DNA of 64,000 nucleotides from Sweltsa coloradensis. Lineage: Eukaryota > Arthropoda > Insecta > Plecoptera > Chloroperlidae. Below, piece by piece: positions 1 to 9,704 of this stretch. How positions within the stretch are numbered: the first letter of the stretch is position 1; the number at the start of each line of letters is the position of its first letter. Location of the stretch: the NCBI GenBank assembly GCA_024449915.1, contig JAMZAV010000438.1, positions 1,798,001 to 1,862,000 of the forward strand, given 5' to 3'. A program made the position numbers and the translations under genes. The notes under the pieces are model-generated. The model was not told the origin of the DNA. It was given only the letters and a program-made list of their open reading frames with translations, and ran no database searches.

Positions 1-157
1 TACAATCGAAATTAGCCCGCGCAGATTCAAATATACGAAAATAAGCATAGAAAACATAACTAACAAAATATCCGTAAATAAGACTAAAAATCCGTTTATC
101 CGTTTTGCACCCTTAATATCCGTAAAAACAGATAAAATCCGTTAAAACGGCACAGCC

Positions 158-303
158 ATGGCAGAAGATAGACGAAAAGTTTCAGCGGCAAAAATATTCC
201 CCTTATAATTTGCTACAAAAATGGTGCCCACCATATTTTCGGTAGAGACAAATGATAAGCGGAGTATTTTTGCTGCTGAAACATTTTGTCCATCTTCCGC
301 CAT
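158..303. repeat. 146-nt imperfect hairpin (inverted repeat)
   Basis: The stretch starting ATGGCAGAAGATAGACG is repeated as its reverse complement ending at 303, so the two arms (about 158-215 and 240-303) fold into one long hairpin with a short loop around ATGGTGCCCACCAT. Mismatches are scattered along the stem. Open frames on both strands here are products of this symmetry. It could be a small foldback MITE or a precursor-like hairpin RNA; no terminal target duplication was found. Confidence 0.6.
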
Positions 304-1226
304 TTTGAAGATATACAAAAACAACCACTTTTGTGCAGACATTTTCCAAAATGGCAGCCAATGCTCCAGCCCGATTTTTGAGGACTTTTTTCCCTTTACT
401 AAGGACATTTTCTGGAAGGTCTGTGCAAAAATTCAGCTTGCCGGGAATTTTTGTTCTAAATCGTCTCAAATGATCCTTCATGAATGCATCATATCGAACA
501 CATTGTCAGGTAGTGAATCACTCGTCAGTGCACAAAGACAGGGGCTAAACAAGTTTTTTTGTGATTTGAAATGGTCAACACAATCTTATTGAACGAGTGA
601 GCGTAGCGAACGTAGTGATTTCCATTCGACTTAAACGGCCCTAATTGTTTTTCTGCGTGCGCGTGTGTGTGTGTGTGTGTGTACGTTGAAAATCAGTCGA
701 ATCGCTGAACAGATTGCGCTAAAATTTTAAACAGACATCCGGTACGAGTTTATTGAGAACTGGTAACAAAATCAGCAAGATTCATTGCGATTTAAACTTA
801 CAAGAAATGATAAACTGAAAAATAGACTTCCAATGTTTAGAAATTATTTTAACGACAATGTTTTAGATTTTGAAAAGATATTTTTTGTTTGTTTTTCGCC
901 TGGCCGTGAAATGCCGTGCCCATGCAAGGTCTGTCGAATGTTGGACGTCAAGGTACCCCCAAATTCCGCTCGTAGATTGAGTAAACCTTGCAATATTTTC
1001 ACGTATTTCGTACTGGCTATGTTTTCCATAGTATTGTCACAGATGATAGACTACACTGCGTTATATGCATTTCAAACATGTTTAATAATTTTTGAATACA
1101 ATTTAGGAATTACAAATCTTTCCCGACCAGGGGATTTCTTTTTCTCTTCCTACTCGTTCTTTTCACTTTTTACTTTTTACTTTTTCAACTTCTCCGTGTA
1201 AAGCGCCTTAAGGGCGCTTTAGCCAA
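304..1226. other. Unassigned stretch with (GT)n and a Helentron-like end
   Basis: No gene is recognised. At about 592-640 a segment (ACGAGTGAGCGTAGCGAACG) resembles the 5' ends of the Helentron-like families elsewhere in the window. A (GT)n run occupies 663-682. A 138-codon open frame at 785-1201 (plus) has no recognisable domain and a hydrophobic, AT-driven composition, so it is not called as a gene. Confidence 0.4.
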
Positions 1227-2150
1227 CTAGACTTGGGAAACGCCAAAGTCGTTGTTAGACGAGTGAGCGAGTCATGTGGTGAGTACCCGGGAACATTTGC
1301 ATTTATGTTTGATATTATATTCGTATTAATAATTGTATAAATAATTGCAAAAAGCAGAAGGGTTTATCAATTGGTGAGAAAGTTACTATGGAATGAGTTG
1401 TTCTCACAAAAATGTAAAATTTTGCTGTATAAGGCATATTTTGTACCTATATTAACATATGGGGCAGTAACATGGGCAGTGGGAACAAAAGAAGAGAGTC
1501 AGCTGGAAGCAGCTGAAATGAAGTTTTTAAGAAGTATAAAGGGAGTTACAAAGATGGACAACTGGGATTGGAGAGGAACTGGGATTGGAGAGATTGAAGT
1601 TTAAGCTAGGAAGAGAACGTCTAAGATGGTTTGGACATATGAAAAGGATGGGCAGGGAGAGGATTCCAAGACGAGAATTTGAAGCGGCAGAGGAGGGGAA
1701 AAGAAGAGTAGGAAGGCCAAGAGAAAGATGGGAAAGATTAATTCAAGAAGACGTTGGAAAACGGAATGAAGTGTGGGAGCATGTGGCAAGAGTAAAGATG
1801 TGGGAGGACAGAAGAGAGTGGAGTAAATTGGTGGAGAAGAAGGAGTTGGATGATGTGGAAGAAACACTAAGTCTGGCAAGCTTAGTATCTACAGTTTCAT
1901 GCCCTTGATAATGGTGGAAAACCACCACTCAACCCGACATAGTTGGAACTGAGTTATGATGATTATTATTATTAAAATGGTATTTTTTAAGTTTAGTAGG
2001 TATACGGGCGCGTCAACTGTAAGACCAATGCGCCCCTCTAGGCTATGGTAGGTTAGGTAGGCCTAATATAGGGGGAAGAAAAGTAATGTAACCGGGTACT
2101 CAACACATGGCTCACTCACTCGTTTAGCAACGACTTTGGCGTTTCCCTAG
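1227..2150. mobile_element. H4 terminal-inverted-repeat element, split by a LINE
   Basis: Both ends carry the same roughly 55-60 bp inverted repeat: GGGAAACGCCAAAGTCGTTG, then a GTGAGCGAG-like block, then CATGTG and GTACCCGG. The left copy runs 1235-1290 and the right copy about 2093-2150. The same ends flank 29747-30044. The interior contains the LINE fragment 1347-1975 and the block GGGCGCGTCAACTG (about 2000) that recurs at 29.9, 40.3 and 44.0 kb. The terminal CTAG and the AACGCC...CGTT hairpin link it to the Helentron-like families. Nonautonomous. Confidence 0.65.
1347..1975 (+). mobile_element. RTE-like LINE, family A, 3' end (5'-truncated)
   Basis: The segment encodes the C-terminal part of a non-LTR reverse transcriptase in two frames. 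1371-1604 gives the thumb region with the ILTYGAVTWAVGTKEES motif. 1585-1908 gives the LRWFGHMKRMGRERIPR and RRVGRPRERW segments typical of RTE-like and related LINEs. A short frame-breaking duplication (GGAACTGGGATTGGAGA) lies at the junction. It ends in a GATGATTATTATT tail. Copy 2 at 54292-55318 (minus) is almost identical, so both are young. The element sits inside H4. It lacks the endonuclease and most of the RT, so it is dead. Clade assignment is tentative. Confidence 0.85.
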
Positions 2151-2300
2151 TGTAGATAAAAGTGCAGATGCAGCTGGGGGAAAACCGGAAAACATAATAT
2201 CTTTTGGGTAGAAACTACACATTATAATAACCAATTTTTTAATGTAATGGCCGGGGAAAACATACTTGGATAGAAAAGAAAATGTAGGTATACAAATAAA

Positions 2301-3229
2301 CTAGGAAAACGCTCAGTTGGACGCGTTGTTGAGCGAGCACCGGTACGTGCAACACGACCCGAGTATGACATTCCCATAATGTTACATACCAATAAGTCTT
2401 TTAGGTCTTGACCGATTTAGCTGAAAATTTGTAAAATAGGAGAGAATGGATAAAATCCACCGCCATCTAGAGGACCTTGACATCATTTCTTTGGGAAAAC
2501 TATTTTACTCTTGATTTCTTCTAGGTGGCAGTGCATAGTGACCAGAATTCTCGTGCGACTTTTCGTTGCCATGGTAACGTTACATTTGTTAAAATGTAAT
2601 TTCTATCTACACTACTTATCGGATCAAAATAAAATTAACATATTCGTGACCGGACGGACATTCTAAATGATTTGGCTACCTCAGATTTTGTCGCCGTTCA
2701 GTTTTTTAAAAAAACTTTAGATTAACTTTAATGTAACTTTATAACTTTTTGAACGATTTTGCCACAAAACTAATGGCATTCAATCGGGAACGAAGCTTGC
2801 GGATGGTCAAAATTTCAACTCGATCCGAGCCTCCGTTCGACCGCTATCATGAGCCAAAAAGCTGCGCGACTTTCCGTTGCCATGGTAACGGGACTTTGTT
2901 ATAATGTAATTTCCATCTACACTACTTATCGGATCAAAATAAAAATAACATATTCGTGATCGGACGGACATTCTAAATGATTTGGCCACCTCAGATTTTG
3001 TTGAACAATAAAAACTTTCGATTAACTTTAATGTAACTTTTTAACTTTTTGAACGATTTTGCCACAAAACTATACAGCAACCCGCCTAGGTGGTATGTAC
3101 ATGTGTGCAAAATTTCAGGTCGATCAGAGAAACGGTGCGACCTGTATCGAAGCAGTAACAGAAAAAAAAACAAAAACAGACATTCGAGCCATAAGAGTCA
3201 AGTGGAGACGCTCGCTTCGCTCGCTCAAA
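2301..3229 (-). mobile_element. Helentron-like nonautonomous element H2, copy a
   Basis: Read on the minus strand, the 5' end begins TTGAGCGAGCGAAGCGAGCG (near 3229). The 3' part has the inverted match GCTCGCTCAACAACGCG followed by the terminal CTAG and a host T (2301-2304). The asymmetric placement of the two inverted repeats and the AACGC/GCGTT hairpin next to CTAG match Helitron2/Helentron ends. Two diverged tandem units of about 305-310 bp (roughly 2560-2865 and 2870-3130, each holding GTTGCCATGGTAACG and CGGACGGACATTC) fill the interior. No protein is encoded. Confidence 0.7.
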
Positions 3230-3354
3230 TAAATAAAAATCAGCAATAAATTCAGACGTTTCTTGCAGGAAAACTTCTTCAAAGGTTTTAGGAGGGTATC
3301 AATGGTAACGTACTAGGCAACAATAATAATAATTTAAGACTTTCGCGGCCCGAG

Positions 3355-3490
3355 TATATTAAAAAGGTGTGAAACTGGTCATTTCGCCGTGTTTACACTT
3401 ACTAGTGTGTGAGTTCGACGTTTCGGAACCACTGTGGGTTCCATCTTCAGGACGACGCGGCGAAGTGACTCGTTTCACACCATTTTAATA
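3355..3490 (-). mobile_element. Penelope-like pLTR fragment with hammerhead-like core
   Basis: On the minus strand the order is CTGAAGA, a stem-loop GGAACC-CACAGT-GGTTCC, GAAA, then CGTC. This is the order of a hammerhead ribozyme core (CUGANGA, helix II, GAAA, cleavage triplet). It is enclosed by a longer inverted repeat (GGTGTGAAAC...GTTTCACACC, 3365-3385 with 3463-3482). Such motifs are known in pLTRs of Penelope-like retroelements. No reverse transcriptase is present here. A single base between CTGAAGA and helix II makes the fold imperfect, so activity is only inferred. Confidence 0.45.
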
Positions 3491-3955
3491 ATAATAATAA
3501 AATAATAATCAGTTCATTCATTAGAGCTTGCGCCCACTACTTATCTTATCTCGAAATACTGTAAAATAAATAAATATGGGACACTTGAATAACAATGTAA
3601 ATAAAAGAAACAATCAGATGAACTATCAAAACATCTGCTGAAATCAAACTTCGAAGAGCCAAGACTTCCGAGAACAACCTTGACAAAGACACTGCAAAAT
3701 ATAAGGGTAGCCAGCATTGTTTACAATAGGGAACTAGCCTTGGTCTCAAATTCACGTTTTTCATTTTTTATTATTTATAGAACACAGTTAAATAAACTTC
3801 ACAATTGAAAGATTTTTTTTTTAAATCATCCGTGGTAACTACGAGGGTACAAAGTTATAGGGTTTTGAACCCCGGCGCAAACGCTCGTTGTTGGTTCAAC
3901 TGCGTTACGTAGCTTGCAGCATGCTCATAGTTGTAGTTTGTATTTATCAAGAAAT
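3491..3955. other. Unassigned spacer with short (AAT)n
   Basis: A short (AAT)n run lies at about 3484-3510. The rest is AT-rich with no splice-bounded exon, repeat family or RNA that I can recognise. Confidence 0.4.
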
Positions 3956-3963
3956 AAATACTA

Positions 3964-5265
3964 TAGGGGTGTGCGAACCGGTTCGAATTTCGAACCGAAC
4001 TCGAACTTCAGTGAAGGTTCGAGTTCGACAAAATTCGGTTCGAATTTCGAACCGAACTCGAACCTCTCCGTGAAAGTAGCGAAAATGCTATTTCAGCACG
4101 TTTGAATATCCCGCGCCCTCTAGTACAAGTTCCAGCGATGGCCGATAAAGCGCACCACGCGTATGCACTCCAGCGCTCTCTATGGCAAACTAGTTTCCTC
4201 CAATCGCGACGCTCGGCGATGGTGAATTTGACCTTCAAAGTCAGTGAAATGCAAGTAAAGATGGAAGGAACATTAAAAATGTCAAACCACGCAAACTACG
4301 AGTTTAAAAGACGTAAAAAAGTGATCAAATGGAATATTCTCCACATGCTTTCTTCAGGATAGTTGATCGGAAATATTAGTGATATAGACGCAAGCAAACC
4401 AATAAAGGATGTTTATTTTCGACACCGTGTCCAGGCCTAGGCTTCCTAGGCTAGGCCTAGCTAGCCTAGGCCTGTTCACGCCTCCCGGTCCTCGCATCCA
4501 AATCCTGTTATTGTTTATCGTAATAAATGATGTAGAAAGCTTTATCAACACAAAAGAAGAAACAGTTAAAAAGCGATTAAATTTTGGTCAATTGGATAAT
4601 AAAATACCGTTAGCACGCAGCCTAGGCCTAATTTGACACGCGTAGGGCCTAGGCCTAATTTCACACGCGTAGGGCCTAGGCCCAGGCCTAATTTTACACG
4701 CGTAGGGCCTAGGCCTACACAAAGGCCTAGGGCCTAGTTAGGCCTAAATTGTAGACTTGAAGGGCCTAGGCCTAGGGCTTGTGTAAAAATTAAGAGTAGG
4801 CCTACGCACGCTAGGCCAAGCCTAGTGATTTACTAATTGTTGATTAGGTTGGTATTGGTATTGGTATTTCATCTCCTACAATTGACATAGTCGGTGGTAG
4901 GTTTGTTTCCTCCTCCTTCCTTCCTTCCTTCTTAATATCATCGTCCCTCTAGCACGTTGTACGTTCATTTAATTAATGATCTTTCATTCCATTTTTACTT
5001 TTCCTTTCCAACTGTCTTGTTCTCTGTTTCCCTCTTTTCTTCTTCTTCACTCACTATTTCATTTGTAGGCCTATTTTACTTTATTTTACTTTATCCCGTT
5101 TCTTGTTTCCCTTTATCTTGTCCCTACTTGTCCCTACTTTTATTTTTATTTAGTTTTAATTAAAAAATATTCCTAGAGGTTCGGTTCGGTTCGAGGTTCG
5201 AAATTTTTCTCAAGGTTCGGTTCGAGGTTCGGTTCGAAAAAAAATTCAAGGTTCGCACACCCCTA
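3964..5265. mobile_element. Nonautonomous hAT element with 8-bp TSD
   Basis: Exact 16-bp terminal inverted repeats TAGGGGTGTGCGAACC / GGTTCGCACACCCCTA bound the element. A perfect 8-bp target duplication AAATACTA lies at 3956-3963 and 5266-5273. The subterminal parts consist of repeated GGTTCGA words on both sides (3979-4060 and 5178-5255), as in hAT elements where the transposase binds subterminal motifs. The interior (1.3 kb) encodes no transposase; it includes the CCTAGG-rich minisatellite at 4430-4830. Its movement would depend on a transposase from elsewhere. Confidence 0.9.
4430..4830. repeat. CCTAGGCCTA-rich minisatellite
   Basis: The stretch is dense in CCTAGG and AGGCCT palindromes. 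A unit of about 35 bp (GGCCTAGGCCTAATTT followed by ACACGCGTA) is repeated three times between about 4618 and 4715. It lies inside the hAT element 3964-5265. The same words are dispersed through the whole window. Confidence 0.75.
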
Positions 5266-5273
5266 AAATACTA

Positions 5274-5865
5274 CAACAACAACAACAAAAGTTCGACGAG
5301 CGGCCGTGCGCGGCAGCGAAGCCTAGAGGCAATCCAGTGGACCGTGCTCATCAATAATCGGACTATTTTGACAACAACAACACGAACGATGACAAAGATG
5401 ACGACCATGACTTAAGAACCGCGTGATTTTGACAGTGCGTCTACCCGACCTTGACTAGAAAGCGATTTATTTCTCATTGGTGGGAAAGAGCCCCGGTTAT
5501 TTCTCTATGGGAAAGAATTTGTAGGTTTATGGTCTGGCGTAGTCGTACACAGTCATTCAAGGCTGCGCTAGGCTAGGCCCTACGCCCTAGGCTGTGTCTT
5601 TGCCCTAGGTTATAGGTAAACCAATTCTATAAAATGTCCATTTCGATGCCCTAGACATAGCCTAGCCTAGGTAGGGCTAGGCCGAGGCATTTCCTGTATC
5701 CTTAGCCTAGTTTTTTTAGGTTGATTATGATGATATCATTTATATCATTGATGTTTGGCAGGGCTTTAGATTTTATATTTAAATATGCGCCTAGACCTGG
5801 GCGTAGTGATAGGCCTACCTCGGCCCTAGGTCCTAAGGGCCTAGGTCTACCAAGAGGGCAAAGGC
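5274..5865. other. Unassigned, TAGGCCTA-rich
   Basis: The stretch holds short AAC repeats and several scattered CCTAGG/TAGGCC words (5565-5860). I see no gene, structured repeat or RNA here. Confidence 0.4.
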
Positions 5866-6182
5866 TACCACTGTAGAAACACCGGAGAAGATCATTTTAT
5901 ACACGTGCCAAAAGAACCAAACGACAAACAGGGCAAAAAGAATTGTTCAAAGCTGCAGCACGAGAATGTTTTGAGGAGGACGCCCCCTCTACAAATTCAT
6001 TCTACTGTTGTGAAGACCACTTTGATGCAAGTAAATATTATTAATTGGTCTACTAGCTTTTTAATTCACAAGTGAATTTCCTATAAGCTTCTGTTAGGCT
6101 CCGGCCAAATATTCTCGCAGCAAAATTTGCCTTGGAATTATAAGTCTAGGGCCTAAACGTAAGAGGCGTTTTCTCGCATGGG
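5866..6182 (+). pseudogene. THAP zinc-finger fragment, left arm of inverted duplication
   Basis: Two frames together match the middle and end of a THAP (C2CH) DNA-binding domain. One frame gives HFIHVPKEPNDKQGKK (about 5892-5940). After a shift in the AAAAAG run, another gives LFKAAARECF and STNSFYCCEDHFD (about 5943-6029), where the final Cys-x2-His is intact. The segment ends at a donor-like GCAAGTAAAT. THAP domains occur in P-element-type transposases and host DNA-binding proteins. The frameshift and lack of any following exon mark it as a remnant. The same unit is repeated in reverse at 6229-6560. Confidence 0.65.
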
Positions 6183-6228
6183 AGAATGTCACAAATTCAA
6201 AATTTTTAACTACATATTTGGAATATTT

Positions 6229-6560
6229 CCCCGCGAGAAAATGAGTTACGTATAGGTCCTAGGCTTATAATAATCCCGAGGTAAATTAGAAGCTCATAGG
6301 AAACTAACCTGCGAAATAAATAGTAGTAGGTAGACCAATTAATATCATTTACTTACATGAAAGTGGTATTCACAACGGTAAAGTGAAATTGCAGCGGTAG
6401 GCTAGAGGCCCTACGACTCCTTGACATATTCTCGTCTTGTTGCGTTTAACCATTATTTTCACCTGTTCAGTTCTTTTGGCACATATATAAATACTTTCTC
6501 CGGTGTTTCTAGAGTGGTGTTTAAAACACATTGGTACCTTACACCTTTTATAAAGCGTCA
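6229..6560 (-). pseudogene. THAP zinc-finger fragment, right arm of inverted duplication
   Basis: On the minus strand this arm begins with CKVPMCFKHHSRNTGE (about 6548-6500), which supplies the first Cys-x4-Cys of a THAP domain. After a shift follows FIYVPKELNR, then stop codons. The later part aligns at DNA level with the left arm, including the GTAAAT donor-like site and an intron-like segment with TTTCGCAG. The arms share exon and intron sequence, so the duplication happened at DNA level. Both copies are decayed; this one keeps the N-terminal half of the finger and the left one the C-terminal half. Confidence 0.6.
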
Positions 6561-8326
6561 TTTCTTTAAAAATCAATCAAAAGGACCATTAAAAAACGAT
6601 AGCAGGAATGACAGCAGGCGCAGTGACGGCAGCTGTCTGCTAGGATGTGTTTGACCCACCGCCGACTGTATGGCAGAATATCTACCATTTATATCTAGAT
6701 AGCAGTGCGCCTTTGGGTCTGTGCTAGGCTGCGGTCAGCAGTCTGACGTCACACTACTTTTCGTGTTGTCTTTTGGCGGGAAGCCAGATTCAAATTTCAG
6801 CGTTAAATATTGAGAAAAGTATTAACCTTAGACAAAAAAAACTTTTTATGTATTTTTTTTTAGATGTTATCTTTAACATATTCGATTTCTGGAATGAAGG
6901 CTAGTTCCCTATTGATACAATGACCGGCCACGGGCAGAAGTGGGAGGGGTAATGACGTTGTAAAGTGTGTATTGTCCGTCCCGCAAAGCCCGCGAGCAGA
7001 AAAACCCGTTTTGATCGCCTAGGAATTCCATCAATTCCAAAAGTGAGGAGACCAATTTTGTTGTATACAAGTGTTTGATTATAGTCATGGGTGAAAACAT
7101 TTGTTTGTTAAAATATTTTTATTAAAACGACTTTTTGTTGTAATGACTCTGTTTAACATTAGGCTACCGTACTAACATTGGAATTCGTGCGGGACCAATT
7201 TTTTTTTGGTACAATGATAATTTCGTAGTAATGGCGTTCATTGCAATGACTTTTGTGTTTTTGACTGTAGCAAGTAATAAATAGTAGGCTACATACCATA
7301 CGCCACTGTGCTTCCAAATGGCCGAACTGGCAGCGGGATGTCTAGGAAAGTATCCTCACGTGACTTCTCTGTACTGCATTCAAGACATTTGACATAGTCG
7401 ATCATTTTACCTAGAAAATGGAGAATGATTACCAGTACTAAGAATGCGTAATGGGTCTGGGTCTAGTAGATATGTAATGACTAATGAATATGCATTATAA
7501 AATATATTTTTTTAATCCAACACCAGAAACATACTATTAACATTGTTCTCCGCAAAGCGGCTAAGGGTGACAATGCAATATCGTTTTCAATCGGGGGCAC
7601 TTTTTGGTAATCTGCTTCACCCCAATAATATAAATTACTAAATAATGAAGCTGTTAGCTCTCACCAAGATATTTTCATGCAGATTAAATTTCTGTACGCT
7701 AGCAAAAATTCTGTCCGAGATTGAAGAAGTAGGCTTACATGTGAGACCTGCAATATTCTAAAAGCTTCAAATTCATAACAAGGCCAGTAGCCTAGATGCA
7801 CAATATAAAAAAAGAAGCAACATTATTTGGTAATGGAACACAGGACAGACAACATCAATTTAGATGCGAAACTCTGAAAGGACACTACGAAGAAATGCCA
7901 AGGAGCATGGACAGGAAGGAACAGGAGTCCTACTGGTTGTCAAGATGCTTGATGACATAGATATGTCAATGTGGGTATAAGAGAAGAAGATTTACTTGTC
8001 ACAACATGTGCTGTCAATGGCTTCAAATATTGAATCAACTGAAAATATTGTGGTTCATGTGAGCATAGCAAACTAAGTAAAAACATAAAAACAAGTTTGC
8101 ATACTAATGTGTGTTTGTTTGTTAGTTCTAAACTGGAAAAACAGTTTCTCCAGCAATGAAAAAAATCAAGAAACCTTCGAATTCGCTAAACTGAAATATG
8201 CCACACTTCCAGTGTTATTGACATAAAATAATTCTTATGAAAAACAACCTCACCAAAATTAAAATTTGAATTTAACTGTTCTTTGCCAGAAAAATATTAG
8301 CCTACTCCAATATTGACAAGATTTTA
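6561..8326. other. Unassigned, AT-rich
   Basis: No exon, transposon ends or RNA are recognised in this 1.8 kb. A lone TGACGTCA (CRE-like) word lies near 6745. This would be inside or downstream of the next USP47 intron on the minus strand; no further USP47 exon was found in it. Confidence 0.35.
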
Positions 8327-9215
8327 GGGCTGTGCGAGTACTCGATTTCTCGAGCTTTTTCGAGCTTCAGTTTTGAGCTCGCGCCGAGCCGAGCTTGATT
8401 TTAGGCTCGATTTATTCGAGCCCAGCCGAGCTTGGCTTTATGCTCAACTTATTCGAGCTGAGCCTACAAAAACACACAGTACACGCGCTCATTTTCATCA
8501 ACACTCAACAGACAGTCTTGTCAATAAAGACTTTCACGGAAGAATGCGGCAGCCTGAGCCAGCGATCAACAGTCGACTCGACGGTCGATGCAGTAGAATG
8601 CGATAGGCCTAGGCCTAGAATGCAAACATGTCTCTCTCATGTGGGAAAACCTATCACACTATCGCCCGCGCTGAAGCTTTCGTCGCAAAATAAGCCTAGG
8701 AAAGAAAGGAGATAAGCCAAAGAATAACAATCCAATGCGTTGTGATCGTAGAAACATGATCACATCGCAATAATTCTTCTTCCAACTAGTTCCACATCGA
8801 GCATCTTTGTTCTTCGTCAGCTGTGAGTTGAGTTGGTTGGATCGACCGAACGCGCTTGTAGTTCGCGCAGGTGTCACGTGTTGGCTTACAACGCGCTCTG
8901 TTGTCAACTCGAGTTACTCTTTAGCAGAGTCGACAAGGAAGTTTCCCCGGGTCTTCTTTATCGACTGGCAGGCAGCGGGCCCGGCTCCGCGGGAAAGTTC
9001 AAAGATCGCATCGACGTAGCGCGTAAAATAATAAACCCGTGAATTAGCCTAAAAACGGTCTCGAAAAATACCCTGATCTTATAATCGGCTCCGGGTAATT
9101 TCTAGAACCGGGTACCCGATGACATCCCTAGAAAATATGAAGCCTAACCATTTTTAATTTTTTTTTTTTTTTTTTGAAAAAGCTCGGCTTGGCTTGGCTC
9201 GAAAATCAAGCTTTT
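8327..9215. mobile_element. hAT-like element remnant (one clear end)
   Basis: The left end reads TAGGGCTGTGCGAGTACTCGA, closely similar in form to the hAT ends in this window. It is followed by many subterminal TCGAG/GCTCGA words, and matching GGCTTGGCTCGAAAATC words occur at 9183-9210. The outer right terminus and target duplication are missing, so it is truncated. A second hAT-type end (CCGGGTACCCG then CATCCCTA) at about 9040-9130 is nested in it. No transposase is encoded. Confidence 0.5.
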
Positions 9216-9353
9216 TTTTAATACTAGCCTGTTTATTAGGCAAACACTTTGACTAATAAAATAGGCCTGTACTTCAACTGCCTTCCAGCCTAAATTAACT
9301 TCCAAATGAACAAACATACTGAACTAAATTACTTTTCCTAAGCCAGGCATTAC

Positions 9354-9704
9354 CTTCATAAAGACTCAAAATGAGATCGGCCTGTTGAGTATTTTTGAAG
9401 GTCTGCTCTAGTGCGTCAAACATTACTCGACACAGTTCCTGGATGTCATGCTGTTGCCAGGCCTCGCTTGAGTCCCAGCCGAAGCTTCTCGTGAGTTCTG
9501 TGGTCTCCACCGCCGACTTGTCAGACGTTTGTAAGTTGAGGAACAGTTTCTGAAGTTGGTACGGGATGTTTTTACTCTCCTCGTAGTCTGTACCTTCGTA
9601 ATGCCACGTGTACAGCGCATTGCGGAACTCGGGCGTCATATAGAGAGCTTGGATAAGGCTGTTAAGGTAACAGGTCATAGCTTGGTTGACCAGGCCAACG
9701 TAAC
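9354..9704 (-). CDS. USP47: USP47 exon 4 (Cys box)
   Basis: The acceptor is TTTGTCTAG and the donor is GAAG|GTAATG. Two bases complete the split Gly codon from exon 3, then [15 protein letters not shown] starts the USP catalytic domain; the Cys is the nucleophile. Further on are [33 protein letters not shown] and the Glu-Leu-Cys-Arg segment, ending [11 protein letters not shown]. This is the most conserved part of the window and fixes the gene identity. The next exon (Cys-x2-Cys region) was not found downstream. Confidence 0.97.

Noticed and set aside
785..1201. 138-codon open frame on plus strand
   Set aside because: AT-rich, hydrophobic, no known motif, no splice or promoter support; length is within chance for this composition.
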